A stretch of DNA of 64,000 bases from Winogradskyella sp. UBA3174 (GTDB lineage Bacteria > Bacteroidota > Bacteroidia > Flavobacteriales > Flavobacteriaceae): assembly GCF_002364335.1 (NCBI RefSeq), contig NZ_DEXW01000025.1, positions 1 to 64,000 on the forward strand, read 5' to 3'. Position 1 is the stretch's first letter; each line of letters starts with the position of its first letter. Made by a program: the position numbers and the translations under genes. Below, piece after piece: positions 25,550-34,631 of this stretch. Under the pieces are notes generated by a model. The model did no database searches and was not told where the DNA came from. It saw only the letters and a program-made list of their open reading frames with translations.

Positions 25550-26863
25550 ATGAATCATTTACCTCTTATCATAAAACGAGAATACCTTACTAAGGTTAAG
25601 AATAAGTCATTTATTATAATGACGTTCTTAAGTCCGTTAATAATGATTGCGCTTATTGCTGTAGTATCCTATTTATCTCAGTTAAATAATGACAAAGAAC
25701 GTACAATTTCTATATTAGATGAGTCTGGTTTTTTGTTTGATATTTTTGAGAATACTGAAAATACAGTATATACAAAACTCAATGGGTTAAGTCTAGAGGA
25801 TGCTAAAAATTTAGTTAGGGAAAAAGAAGATTACGGTCTATTGTATATTGGTAAGTCAGATTCAATCGACGCTATTTCTGAAACTATAAAATTCTACTCA
25901 GAAGACTCACCATCGTTAACAGTCATTTCTGGCTTAGAGCGAAAAATAGAAAAGCGACTACGAGAAATGAAACTTCAGAAAGATGGAGTGACACTTGCGC
26001 AGATTGAAGCTTCTAAATCGAATATTGATATTGCACAAGAAAGTTTTGAAGGAGAGAAGAGTTCTAAAATAGACAACGTTGTAAAACTAGCATTTGGTGG
26101 AGCTGCAGGCTATTTATTATTTATGTTCATCATAATCTATGGTAACATGATAATGCGAAGTGTTATTGAAGAAAAAACAAGCAGAATTATAGAAGTTATT
26201 ATTTCTTCTGTAAAACCTATTCAATTAATGATGGGTAAAATTATAGGAACCTCATTAGCTGGTATTACTCAATTTGTGATTTGGGTAATTTTAGGAGGTG
26301 TTTTACTAACTATTGTTACTGCAATTTTTGGAATTGATATGACGCAAGTCAATACGCCACAACAAGAGTTAGTTAACCAAGCTATTGAGGCAGAAGGCGC
26401 TCAAGCAATTGCAGAAAACTTAATCACAGCAATTAGTAATTTACCACTAGCTAATCTCGTTGTAGCTTTTATGTTTTTCTTTATTGGCGGTTATTTACTT
26501 TACAGTTCTCTCTACGCAGCAATTGGTGCCGCAGTAGATAATGAGACAGATACGCAACAATTTATGTTGCCAATTCTTATGCCTTTAATTTTAGCAGTTT
26601 ATGTTGGTGTATTTACGGTTATAGAAGATCCTCATGGAACAGTGTCAACCGTATTTTCTTTTATTCCATTTACGTCACCAGTAGTAATGTTAATGCGTAT
26701 ACCTTTTGGTGTTCCATTATGGCAGCAAGGCTTATCACTAGTATTACTCATTGGTACATTTATTTTAGCGGTTTGGTTTGCGGCTAAAATATACAGAGTT
26801 GGTATTTTAATGTACGGTAAAAAGCCTACATATAAAGAACTCTTTAAATGGTTGAAATATTAA
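25550..26863 (+). CDS. ABC-2 type permease (NatB-like)
   Basis: A 437-residue membrane protein. The N-terminus has IIKREYLTKVKNKSFIIMTF and one span, then a large extracytoplasmic domain (about residues 40-175), then five to six spans. VIEEKTSRIIEVIISSVKPI is characteristic of NatB/ABC-2 permeases. It forms a complex with the ATPase encoded just upstream. Substrates of this group include Na+, drugs and lipids; the sequence does not decide. Confidence 0.92.
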   Translation: MNHLPLIIKREYLTKVKNKSFIIMTFLSPLIMIALIAVVSYLSQLNNDKERTISILDESGFLFDIFENTENTVYTKLNGLSLEDAKNLVREKEDYGLLYIGKSDSIDAISETIKFYSEDSPSLTVISGLERKIEKRLREMKLQKDGVTLAQIEASKSNIDIAQESFEGEKSSKIDNVVKLAFGGAAGYLLFMFIIIYGNMIMRSVIEEKTSRIIEVIISSVKPIQLMMGKIIGTSLAGITQFVIWVILGGVLLTIVTAIFGIDMTQVNTPQQELVNQAIEAEGAQAIAENLITAISNLPLANLVVAFMFFFIGGYLLYSSLYAAIGAAVDNETDTQQFMLPILMPLILAVYVGVFTVIEDPHGTVSTVFSFIPFTSPVVMLMRIPFGVPLWQQGLSLVLLIGTFILAVWFAAKIYRVGILMYGKKPTYKELFKWLKY

Positions 26864-26866
26864 TTG

Positions 26867-27742
26867 ATGATTCAAGGTTTAGATCATATTGAACAAACTA
26901 TTACTGAAAGTGATGCTTGGGAATCTATTAAAGGTTTTTTAAGTCAAAACATGACTTTTGGTAAGGATATCAATATCTCAATTTTTGATATTTTAGTTAT
27001 AATTACCGTAATTTTTATTACGACAGTCATATTAAGAATACTATTAAAACTCATAACAAGAAATCTTCCAAAACAAGAAAAGACGAAGTTTAATGTTGTT
27101 TATGGCTATTTTAGGTGGCTCATTTACATTATTATACTACTAATTACTTTACACAATGTTGGAGTAAATGTTACCGCTGTCTTTGCAGCTTCTGCAGCGC
27201 TTTTAATTGGTATTGGTTTGGCGCTTCAAACTTTGTTTCAAGATATTATTTCTGGGATTTTTATTTTAGTCGATCAAACTGTTCATGTTGGTGATATTAT
27301 TGAACTAGAAGGCAAAGTTGGCCGTGTTGAAGAAATTAAATTAAGAACCACAAGAGCCGTAACTATAGATAATAAAGTGTTGGTGATCCCTAATCATCTA
27401 TACTTAACTAATAGTTTGTATAATTGGACGCAAAATGGAAGTACAACTAGGGAATTCGTAACTGTAGGTGTGGCTTATGGAAGCGATGTGCAATTGGTTA
27501 AAAAATTACTACTTCAGGCAGCAAGAACAAATGAAGATGTTATATCAAGTCCAGAACCTAATGTAATTTTTACAGAATTTGGTGATAGTTCTCTAGATTT
27601 TAAATTGATATTTACTATCGGAGATAGTTTTAAAGCTCAATTCCCAAAAAGTGATATTCGTTTTGAGATAGATCGTCTTTTTAGAGAAAATAATATTTCG
27701 ATTCCTTTTCCTCAGCGCGATATTCATATCATTCAAAAATAA
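26867..27742 (+). CDS. MscS family mechanosensitive channel
   Basis: I chose ATG 26867 (291 residues), 3 bp after the permease stop. Three membrane spans lead into the pore helix region VFAASAALLIGIGLALQTLF then QDIISGIFIL, followed by the beta domain with VGDIIELEGKVGRVEEIKLR and TRAVTIDNKVLVIPN and the alpha/beta cage. MscS-type channels open on membrane tension and release osmolytes. The gene is part of the tightly spaced operon starting at 24621. Confidence 0.93.
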   Translation: MIQGLDHIEQTITESDAWESIKGFLSQNMTFGKDINISIFDILVIITVIFITTVILRILLKLITRNLPKQEKTKFNVVYGYFRWLIYIIILLITLHNVGVNVTAVFAASAALLIGIGLALQTLFQDIISGIFILVDQTVHVGDIIELEGKVGRVEEIKLRTTRAVTIDNKVLVIPNHLYLTNSLYNWTQNGSTTREFVTVGVAYGSDVQLVKKLLLQAARTNEDVISSPEPNVIFTEFGDSSLDFKLIFTIGDSFKAQFPKSDIRFEIDRLFRENNISIPFPQRDIHIIQK

Positions 27743-27747
27743 GATAT

Positions 27748-28638
27748 ATGTTTTTACGCTTTTTAAAATGTCATACTATCTTAACTTTTGGTTTGTTGTT
27801 TTCTTTTCATTTTGCAGAGGCACAACTCACAGATTTAGCACGTTTGGAGTATTCTTTTATTCCTAAAACTAAATCCGAAGATCAGTACACGCGCATAAGG
27901 GCATTAATTAATTATCCTATCGAATTAAAAAAGGATAATTATCTTGTGATAGGAGCAGAATATAATAGGATTATACTAAATCTTGAAGAAGATTACCCCT
28001 TTGATAGATCGCTGTTAGAAACTATAACTGTTATAGATTTAAATATAGCTTACACATTTAAAACCAGTGAGTTTTGGCGATTTGGACTTAAAGTTAATCC
28101 TAGAATCGCATCTACCTTAACAGAGAGAATCACAGGTGATGATTTATTTTTGAATGGTGGTGTTTTTGCAATTAATGATAGAAGAGATGATGAATCTGCT
28201 AATAAACCTTACCAACTAATCTTAGGTTTAACTTATAATACCACAGCTGGTATACCATTTCCTTTACCATTTGTTAGTTATTTTAGACAGGTTAATGATA
28301 AATTGTCTTTTAGCGCTGGTATACCAAAATCTAATATTAAATATTATTTTAGTAAAAACAATATGCTGCAGACCTTTGTAGGGTTAGATGGTTATTTCGC
28401 TAACTTACAGAATTCGCAACAAGTTAATGGTCAGAGTGTAGATAATATCTCATTATCTATTGCAGTTGGTGGTTTAGGGTATGAATATTTTTTAACAAAA
28501 AATTTAGTCTTATATGCGTATCTTGGATACACTTTTAGACTTAATAATGTGTTAAGAAACGATGATAGAGAAAATATCTTCGAATTAGATAATATAAATT
28601 CTTTTTATATGAGATCAGGAATAAAATTTAAAATATAG
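27748..28638 (+). CDS. DUF6268 family outer-membrane beta-barrel protein
   Basis: A 296-residue protein with a signal peptide ending HFAEAQ and alternating amphipathic strands rich in aromatic residues, ending with YMRSGIKFKI, a typical beta-barrel closing strand. It resembles the DUF6268 family found in Bacteroidota. Function unknown. Its position between a channel gene and a response regulator gene, 5 bp and 2 bp away, suggests coexpression in an envelope-related operon. Confidence 0.78.
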   Translation: MFLRFLKCHTILTFGLLFSFHFAEAQLTDLARLEYSFIPKTKSEDQYTRIRALINYPIELKKDNYLVIGAEYNRIILNLEEDYPFDRSLLETITVIDLNIAYTFKTSEFWRFGLKVNPRIASTLTERITGDDLFLNGGVFAINDRRDDESANKPYQLILGLTYNTTAGIPFPLPFVSYFRQVNDKLSFSAGIPKSNIKYYFSKNNMLQTFVGLDGYFANLQNSQQVNGQSVDNISLSIAVGGLGYEYFLTKNLVLYAYLGYTFRLNNVLRNDDRENIFELDNINSFYMRSGIKFKI

Positions 28639-28640
28639 AG

Positions 28641-29804
28641 ATGCCAAAAATATTAATAATTGAGGATGAAGCGGCAATTCGCCGAGTATTAGTAAAAATC
28701 CTTTCAGAAGAAAACGATACCTATCAAGTTGAAGAAGCGGAAGACGGTTTGGTAGGTATCGAGAAAATAAAGAAAGACGATTATGATTTAGTATTATGTG
28801 ATATTAAAATGCCTAAAATGGATGGTGTTGAGGTATTAGAAGCTGCTAAAAAAATTAAGCCAGAGATACCAATGGTAATGATTTCTGGTCATGGCGATTT
28901 AGATACGGCTGTAAATACGATGCGTTTAGGTGCGTTTGATTATATCTCTAAACCACCAGATTTAAATAGGTTATTAAACACGGTTCGCATTGCTCTAGAT
29001 AGAAAAGAACTTGTAGTAGAAAATAAAATGCTAAAAAAGAAAGTTAGCAAAAACTACGAAATGATTGGTAAGAGTGCTGATATTGATCGTGTAAAAGATA
29101 TGATAGATAAGGTCGCTCCAACTGATGCACGCGTCTTAATTACAGGACCTAATGGCACAGGAAAAGAACTTGTAGCACATTGGTTACACCAAAAAAGCGA
29201 ACGTTTTAAAGGGCCAATGATAGAGGTGAATTGTGCAGCAATTCCAAGTGAATTAATTGAGAGTGAATTATTTGGACACGTTAAGGGAGCATTTACATCT
29301 GCAGCAAAAGATAGAGCTGGTAAGTTCGAAGCGGCTAATGGTGGTACTATTTTCTTAGATGAAATTGGTGATATGAGTTTATCTGCCCAGGCCAAAGTAT
29401 TACGTGCATTGCAAGAAAGTCGCATTCAACGTGTTGGAAGTGACAAGGATATTAAAGTCAATGTTAGAGTAGTCGCTGCAACAAATAAGAACCTTAAAAA
29501 GGAGATTGAATACGGTAATTTCAGAGAAGATTTATACCATAGACTTGCTGTTATTCTTATTGAAGTACCAGCCTTAAATGACAGACGCGAAGATATTCCA
29601 TTGTTAATAGAATATTTTGCTAATAAGATCTCTAGCCAACAAGGCACAGCAAAAAAATCATTCTCTCATAAAGCCATAAAATTACTTCAGAATTATGATT
29701 GGACAGGCAATATTAGAGAGTTGCGTAATGTCGTTGAACGCCTAATTATATTAGGAGGTAAGGATGTTAGCGAAAGTGATGTAAAAGCTTTTGCTTCAAA
29801 ATAA
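28641..29804 (+). CDS. Sigma-54-dependent response regulator without DNA-binding domain
   Basis: A 387-residue protein. The receiver domain (1-120) has the phospho-acceptor Asp at residue 54 in VLCDIKMPKMDG. The AAA+ domain follows, with Walker A variant TGPNGTGKE, GAFTSA (the sigma-54 contact loop) and Walker B GGTIFLDEIGDMS. The protein ends at ESDVKAFASK right after the AAA+ lid, so the Fis-type HTH of NtrC proteins is absent. Such proteins may act from solution. No histidine kinase gene is adjacent. Confidence 0.92.
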   Translation: MPKILIIEDEAAIRRVLVKILSEENDTYQVEEAEDGLVGIEKIKKDDYDLVLCDIKMPKMDGVEVLEAAKKIKPEIPMVMISGHGDLDTAVNTMRLGAFDYISKPPDLNRLLNTVRIALDRKELVVENKMLKKKVSKNYEMIGKSADIDRVKDMIDKVAPTDARVLITGPNGTGKELVAHWLHQKSERFKGPMIEVNCAAIPSELIESELFGHVKGAFTSAAKDRAGKFEAANGGTIFLDEIGDMSLSAQAKVLRALQESRIQRVGSDKDIKVNVRVVAATNKNLKKEIEYGNFREDLYHRLAVILIEVPALNDRREDIPLLIEYFANKISSQQGTAKKSFSHKAIKLLQNYDWTGNIRELRNVVERLIILGGKDVSESDVKAFASK

Positions 29805-29816
29805 ATTTAAAATAGT

Positions 29817-30698
29817 ATGAAGGATATTAATAGCCATGATTTTAAAATCTCTTCACAAATCAAAATAAAAGATTTGCCAACTCTATTAGATTTGGACGAA
29901 GACAAAAAAACGATTCAAAAAGCACTTAGGGGAGTTAGTGAAGATTTAGCAGATATACAGAATGCTATGTATGCTCATGGTAAATATTCTGTTTTAATGT
30001 GTATTCAAGGGATGGATACTGCAGGAAAGGATAGTTTAATTCGCGAAGTTTTTAAAGAATTTAATGTTAGAGGTATTGTAGCACACAGCTTTAAAAAACC
30101 TACGCATATTGAATTAAAACAAGACTATTTATGGAGGCATTATGTTGCGTTACCAGCACGAGGTAAATTTGGTATTTTTAATAGAACGCATTACGAAAAT
30201 GTACTAGTAACACGTGTACACCCTAAATATTTAATGTATGAGAATATGCCAGATATTAAGAGTGTAGAAGATGTTACAGATGCTTTTTGGGATAAACGCT
30301 TTGAAGAAATAAATAATTTTGAAAAGCATATTGCTAACAATGGCACCATCATCTTTAAATTCTTTTTGAATATTTCAAAAGACGAACAGAAAAATCGGTT
30401 ATTAAGACGCCTAAATAAACAAGAAAAAAACTGGAAATTTTCACCAGACGATTTAAAAGAACGTAAACTATGGGATGATTATCAGAACTGCTATGAAGAT
30501 GTTTTAAACAGAACTTCTAAAGCAGATGCACCATGGTTTAATATTCCTGCAGATGATAAGTCTACGGCTCGCTATCTTGTTGCTAAGATTTTATACGATA
30601 CGTTAAAAACCTATACAGATATTAAAGAACCTGACCTGCCTGCTAAGGAGAAAGCAAATATTGATTTATACAAACAACAATTAAAAAATGAAGATTAA
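29817..30698 (+). CDS. Polyphosphate kinase 2 family protein
   Basis: A 293-residue PPK2-type phosphotransferase, which uses polyphosphate to phosphorylate nucleotides. Walker A is GMDTAGKDS near residue 65, the lid region has FNRTHYENVLVTRVHP, and LPARGKFGIF precedes it. The length and GMDxAGKDx motif fit single-domain class I or III enzymes; class III acts on AMP and ADP. Its last 11 bp overlap the next gene. Its place in the operon may link energy supply to the envelope genes. Confidence 0.9.
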   Translation: MKDINSHDFKISSQIKIKDLPTLLDLDEDKKTIQKALRGVSEDLADIQNAMYAHGKYSVLMCIQGMDTAGKDSLIREVFKEFNVRGIVAHSFKKPTHIELKQDYLWRHYVALPARGKFGIFNRTHYENVLVTRVHPKYLMYENMPDIKSVEDVTDAFWDKRFEEINNFEKHIANNGTIIFKFFLNISKDEQKNRLLRRLNKQEKNWKFSPDDLKERKLWDDYQNCYEDVLNRTSKADAPWFNIPADDKSTARYLVAKILYDTLKTYTDIKEPDLPAKEKANIDLYKQQLKNED

Positions 30699-32091
30699 AG
30701 TATTTACCTTAATTCTATGTGTTGTTTTTTCATTTGGCTTTACGCAGACAGATGAAAAAGCTTTAAAAGACATTTACAAAACGTCGCTAACAAATGGTAA
30801 AAGTTATGATTGGTTAGAGCATTTATCTAATGCTATTGGTGGTCGTTTGTCGGGTTCTAAAAATGCGGAACTTGCTGTTCAATATACAAAAGCTGAACTT
30901 GAAAAATTAGGATTAGATAAAGTTTGGTTGCAACCTGTTATGGTACCTAAATGGGAACGTGGAGAAAAAGAAATGGCTTATATAGAAAGTTCTGGGTCTA
31001 TAACTAAAGTTAATATTTGTGCCTTAGGTGGTTCAATTGCAACAGGTGAAGACGGCATTAAAGCACAAGTTATAGAAGTAAAAGATTTTAAAGAATTAGA
31101 AGGTTTAGGAAAAGCAAAGGTTAAAGGTAAAATAGTATTTTACAACAGGCCAATGCAGGCGGATTTAATAAGCACGTTTGATGCATATGGTGGTTGTGTA
31201 AATCAACGCTACGCTGGCGCAATGGAAGCTAGTAAATATGGAGCGACTGGAGTTATTGTGCGTTCTATGAATTTACGAGATGATGATTATCCACATACAG
31301 GGAGTATGAGCTATGGTGATTTGCTAGTATCACAGCGCATTCCATCTGCTGCAATAAGCACAAATGATGCAAATCTATTGAGTGACGCATTAAAACAAGA
31401 TACTAATCTTCAGTTTTACTTTAAACAAAGTTGTAAGCAATTTGAAGACGTACAATCGTATAATGTTATTGGCGAAATTACAGGGAGTGAATTCCCTGAC
31501 GAATATATCATTGTTGGTGGTCACTTAGATTCTTGGGACTTAGGTGATGGTGCTCATGATGATGGTGCTGGAGTTGTTCAATCTATGGACGTATTACGAT
31601 TACTAAAAGAAAGTGGAATTATACCAAAACGAAGTCTACGGGTCGTTTTATTTATGAACGAAGAAAATGGTTTACGAGGTGCAACCGAATATGCCAGAGT
31701 AGCGAAAGAAAAAAATGAGAATCATATTTTTGCTTTAGAAAGTGATGCTGGTGGTTTTACGCCAAGAGGTTTTTCGTTTGCAACTAATGATACTAATTTT
31801 AATCAAATATTGGGTTGGAAAGCTTTATTTAAACCTTATTTAATTCATTATTTTGAAAAAGGAGGAAGTGGAGCAGATGTAGGTCCTTTAAAGTCTGAAA
31901 CAAATGTTTTAGCAGGATTAAGACCAGATTCACAGCGTTATTTTGATCACCATCATGCGGCTAATGATACATTTGAACATGTTAATAAACGTGAGTTAGA
32001 ATTGGGTGCGGCAACAATGACAAGTTTGGTTTATTTGTTTGATAAATACGGTGTGAATCCAGTTCCAAATTCAAATAAAATTAAAGATTAA
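30688..32091 (+). CDS. Secreted M28 family aminopeptidase
   Basis: A 467-residue protein with a signal peptide ending GFTQT. The domain order is a short N-terminal segment, a PA-like insert (about residues 110-240) and a zinc peptidase domain. Metal-binding residues are visible in GGHLDSWDLGDGAHDDGAG (H279, D281 and D291-D292 region), NEENGLRG, and HHHAANDT. M28 enzymes with this layout resemble plasma glutamate carboxypeptidase and are probably dizinc exopeptidases in the periplasm. The start overlaps the PPK2 gene by 11 bp. Confidence 0.92.
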   Translation: MKIKVFTLILCVVFSFGFTQTDEKALKDIYKTSLTNGKSYDWLEHLSNAIGGRLSGSKNAELAVQYTKAELEKLGLDKVWLQPVMVPKWERGEKEMAYIESSGSITKVNICALGGSIATGEDGIKAQVIEVKDFKELEGLGKAKVKGKIVFYNRPMQADLISTFDAYGGCVNQRYAGAMEASKYGATGVIVRSMNLRDDDYPHTGSMSYGDLLVSQRIPSAAISTNDANLLSDALKQDTNLQFYFKQSCKQFEDVQSYNVIGEITGSEFPDEYIIVGGHLDSWDLGDGAHDDGAGVVQSMDVLRLLKESGIIPKRSLRVVLFMNEENGLRGATEYARVAKEKNENHIFALESDAGGFTPRGFSFATNDTNFNQILGWKALFKPYLIHYFEKGGSGADVGPLKSETNVLAGLRPDSQRYFDHHHAANDTFEHVNKRELELGAATMTSLVYLFDKYGVNPVPNSNKIKD

Positions 32092-32094
32092 ATC

Positions 32095-32664
32095 ATGAGA
32101 TTATTAAGTGTTATATTATTTGCTTTTAGTACTCAATTTAGCTTTTCTCAAGAGGATCAAAAATTACCTTATTATGAAGTGCCAGAATATGCGAAAGAGT
32201 TTACTGCTGGTACAATGGCAGCACGTATGCTAGATGCTTTAGGTTTTCGATTTTATTGGGCATCAGAAGGGTTAGCTGAAAAAGATTTAGCTTATAAGGC
32301 TAATGATGATGGAAGAACATCGCAAGAGACTATAAAACATATTTATGATTTGTCTAAAATTATAGTTAATTCTACACTTAAAAAACCAAATTCAAGAGAC
32401 GAAAAAGAAGAATTGACTTATGAAGTTATGAGATCTTCCACTTTGAACAACCTCAAAACTGCTGCTGATATTCTTAGAGAAAGTAATGATATTTCTCAAT
32501 TCAAAATTATTTTTGGAGAACAAGAAATTCCATTTTGGAATCAGATTAATGGCCCAATTGCAGATGCTATTTGGCACTGCGGACAATTAGTCATTTACAG
32601 AAGAACAACAGAAAACCCAATGAACCCTAAAGTGAATCATTTTACAGGGAAAGTGCGAGATTAA
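32095..32664 (+). CDS. Secreted DinB-like helical protein
   Basis: A 189-residue protein with a signal peptide ending FSFSQ. It has the DinB/YfiT four-helix layout with possible metal-ligand histidines in QETIKHIYDLSKI and ADAIWHCGQLVIYRR. Most DinB proteins are cytosolic thiol transferases, so a signal peptide is noteworthy but occurs in Bacteroidota. It starts 3 bp after the M28 gene and is the last gene of the run starting at 24621. Confidence 0.78.
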   Translation: MRLLSVILFAFSTQFSFSQEDQKLPYYEVPEYAKEFTAGTMAARMLDALGFRFYWASEGLAEKDLAYKANDDGRTSQETIKHIYDLSKIIVNSTLKKPNSRDEKEELTYEVMRSSTLNNLKTAADILRESNDISQFKIIFGEQEIPFWNQINGPIADAIWHCGQLVIYRRTTENPMNPKVNHFTGKVRD

Positions 32665-32703
32665 GCTGATTTAGTTTTCTCTAATTAAGACGCTGAAAAA
32701 TCA

Positions 32704-32722
32704 AAAGCATTTGTGCTTTATA
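32704..32722 (+). terminator. Weak hairpin after the DinB-like gene
   Basis: AAAGCA and TGCTTT form a 6-bp stem with loop TTTG, followed by ATATG rather than a T run. It may end the long operon but is weak. Confidence 0.35.
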
Positions 32723-32768
32723 TGTATATTGTTTTAGTTTAAGCATTTTATAGAAATTTAGTATAGTA

Positions 32769-34379
32769 ATGAGAATAAAATATATTATTTGCTTTCTATT
32801 TTTTTTAAGCCTGTCTTTAACAGAGGCTCAAGGAGGAGAAGAATATTTATGTAGAGTTATTGATATTGAAAATAAGTATCCTATTTCCTACGCAACTATT
32901 CAATTCGAAAATGTTGATAATGGAGTTATAGCTGATGAAGAGGGTAATTTTAGATTACCAATATCTTACAATAAAAAAGGTAATTCAATTATAATATCTT
33001 CAATTGGTTATGAAACGCTTAAAGTAAAAGTTGAAACCTTAGATTTTAAAATAATCAATATTTTATATTTAAAATCTAAAGTTGAAGAGTTAAGCGCTGT
33101 CCTTATAAAAGCAAGTTCAGGTGGTCCAAAACTATCAGAACAGACAATAATTAAAAATGCTATTGGTAAGATACCAACCAACTATCCAAACTCACCTCAT
33201 TCTTATGTTAGTTATTACAGAGACTACCAACTCGTAAATAACACCTACTTTAATCTTAACGAGGCTATCTTAGAAAGTTTTGATGCTGGTTTTAACACTA
33301 ACAAACTACGTTTTTATGATAATAGAACTGCGATATACTCTTATGACTTGAATAAGGATTTCTTTCAAGATACATTGCTGTTAAATAGTATTTATGGAAA
33401 ATCAAAATTATTAGATACTAATAATGCTGCGAAATTAGGGACTGATATACAAAATGAATTAGGTATTCTTAACATACATAATCCGATTAGAAATTATAAT
33501 GTAAACACATTCTCTTTTATATATGTCTTTAGAGACGATTTTGTATTTAACCATAATTTTAAATTAGTTAAAATTCAATATATAGAGGATACGCCACTTT
33601 ACGAAATAGAATTTATTTCTAAACCAAATCCTAACTCTAGATATATGGGAGCTGGCAAAATTTATATTTCTAAAGGGGATTTTGCAATTTATAAGTTAGA
33701 ATATAAGGTGTTTAGTAATAACGATTATGTTTCTAATAGGTCTAAGGATAATGTCTTTGTTAATATGTCAAAGGATGCTACTTACAGAAATAACGCGACA
33801 TTATTTGAAGTTAATTTAGAATACAAACCAATAGGTGATAAGATGTATCTTAATTATATGACATTTAATAATCGATTTATTATTAAAGAACCTAATCCTT
33901 TTAAGGTTGAAGAGTTTAACTTCAATCCAAATGATGAGTCCTTTTATATCACTTTTAATAAACCAGTTGATGCTAGTACAATTAAAAGAAAAAGTAACTT
34001 TAAGCTACGTTATAACAATAATAAATTAATTATAAAAAACATTGATTTAGTAGAGTCTAATATGGTTAAGGTTACTGTCATAGATTGGTCTGCGGGTATT
34101 TCAGAAGACCCTAAAAATGTAACGTTAACTGATTTTACTTATAAAATTAAGAAAATAAAAGACCTATCTGGTGCTATAATAAATAAGGCGTCTAAACTTA
34201 TAGGTTACCAGTTTAGAGAAATATTTACGCAAGAGGTCTTTAAAGACAAGCAACCCAATGATGATTTAATTTTCGTTAATAAAACTTTACCGATGTCTAA
34301 AACTAGGGTAAATAAAGTAAATTTTGATATTAAAAAATACACAATAAACTCACCTTTAAAGAAGACAAAAAATAATTAA
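32769..34379 (+). CDS. Secreted carboxypeptidase-regulatory-like domain protein
   Basis: A 536-residue protein with a signal peptide ending LTEAQ. Residues about 25-115 form a CarboxypepD_reg-like beta-sandwich (CRVIDIENKYPISYATIQFE, then GVIADEEGNFRLPI and SSIGYETLKV), the N-terminal module of many Bacteroidota outer-membrane proteins. The remainder (about 120-536) is beta-rich and resembles the soluble part of DUF5686-like proteins, but it lacks a barrel. It is not part of a visible SusC/TonB receptor. Function unknown; probable envelope protein. Confidence 0.72.
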   Translation: MRIKYIICFLFFLSLSLTEAQGGEEYLCRVIDIENKYPISYATIQFENVDNGVIADEEGNFRLPISYNKKGNSIIISSIGYETLKVKVETLDFKIINILYLKSKVEELSAVLIKASSGGPKLSEQTIIKNAIGKIPTNYPNSPHSYVSYYRDYQLVNNTYFNLNEAILESFDAGFNTNKLRFYDNRTAIYSYDLNKDFFQDTLLLNSIYGKSKLLDTNNAAKLGTDIQNELGILNIHNPIRNYNVNTFSFIYVFRDDFVFNHNFKLVKIQYIEDTPLYEIEFISKPNPNSRYMGAGKIYISKGDFAIYKLEYKVFSNNDYVSNRSKDNVFVNMSKDATYRNNATLFEVNLEYKPIGDKMYLNYMTFNNRFIIKEPNPFKVEEFNFNPNDESFYITFNKPVDASTIKRKSNFKLRYNNNKLIIKNIDLVESNMVKVTVIDWSAGISEDPKNVTLTDFTYKIKKIKDLSGAIINKASKLIGYQFREIFTQEVFKDKQPNDDLIFVNKTLPMSKTRVNKVNFDIKKYTINSPLKKTKNN

Positions 34380-34451
34380 CTTACTCTTATCTATGTGTAA
34401 AGAAAAGCGTAAAAAAAATATACTAAAGCACAAAAGTTTTTATTGTTTGTA

Positions 34452-34479
34452 TAATTCTTAATATTAATATTAAGAATTA
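34452..34479. repeat. Perfect 28-bp AT-rich palindrome between convergent genes
   Basis: TAATTCTTAATATT is followed directly by its reverse complement. It overlaps the stop codon of the small membrane protein ORF and lies 72 bp after the convergent gene end. There is no strong T run, so a role as terminator is possible but unproven. Confidence 0.6.
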
Positions 34480-34622
34480 CTTAAATCATTCTTTTCATCA
34501 GTATCATTCTTTTCATCAGTATCATCTTCATTTTTCATCTTAATATACCGCGTTACCAACCTAACTCCTAATCTCGCGAAAAGGATAATGGCAAATACCA
34601 TAACTAAATCTAATCCTGTCAT
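34470..34622 (-). CDS. Small membrane protein (50 residues) with DTDEKN repeat tail
   Basis: An ORF of 50 codons starts 9 bp after the stop of the tricorn-like protease gene on the same strand. It encodes MTGLDLVMVFAIILFARLGV, a single membrane span, a basic patch (RLVTRYIKMK) and an acidic tail with two DTDEKN units. The tail is encoded by an exact 18-bp tandem repeat at 34486-34521. The positive-inside arrangement predicts a cytoplasmic tail. Clean start, operon spacing and sensible topology support a real gene. I do not recognise a family. Confidence 0.55.
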   Translation of the reverse strand: MTGLDLVMVFAIILFARLGVRLVTRYIKMKNEDDTDEKNDTDEKNDLSNS

Positions 34623-34631
34623 TATTTTATT

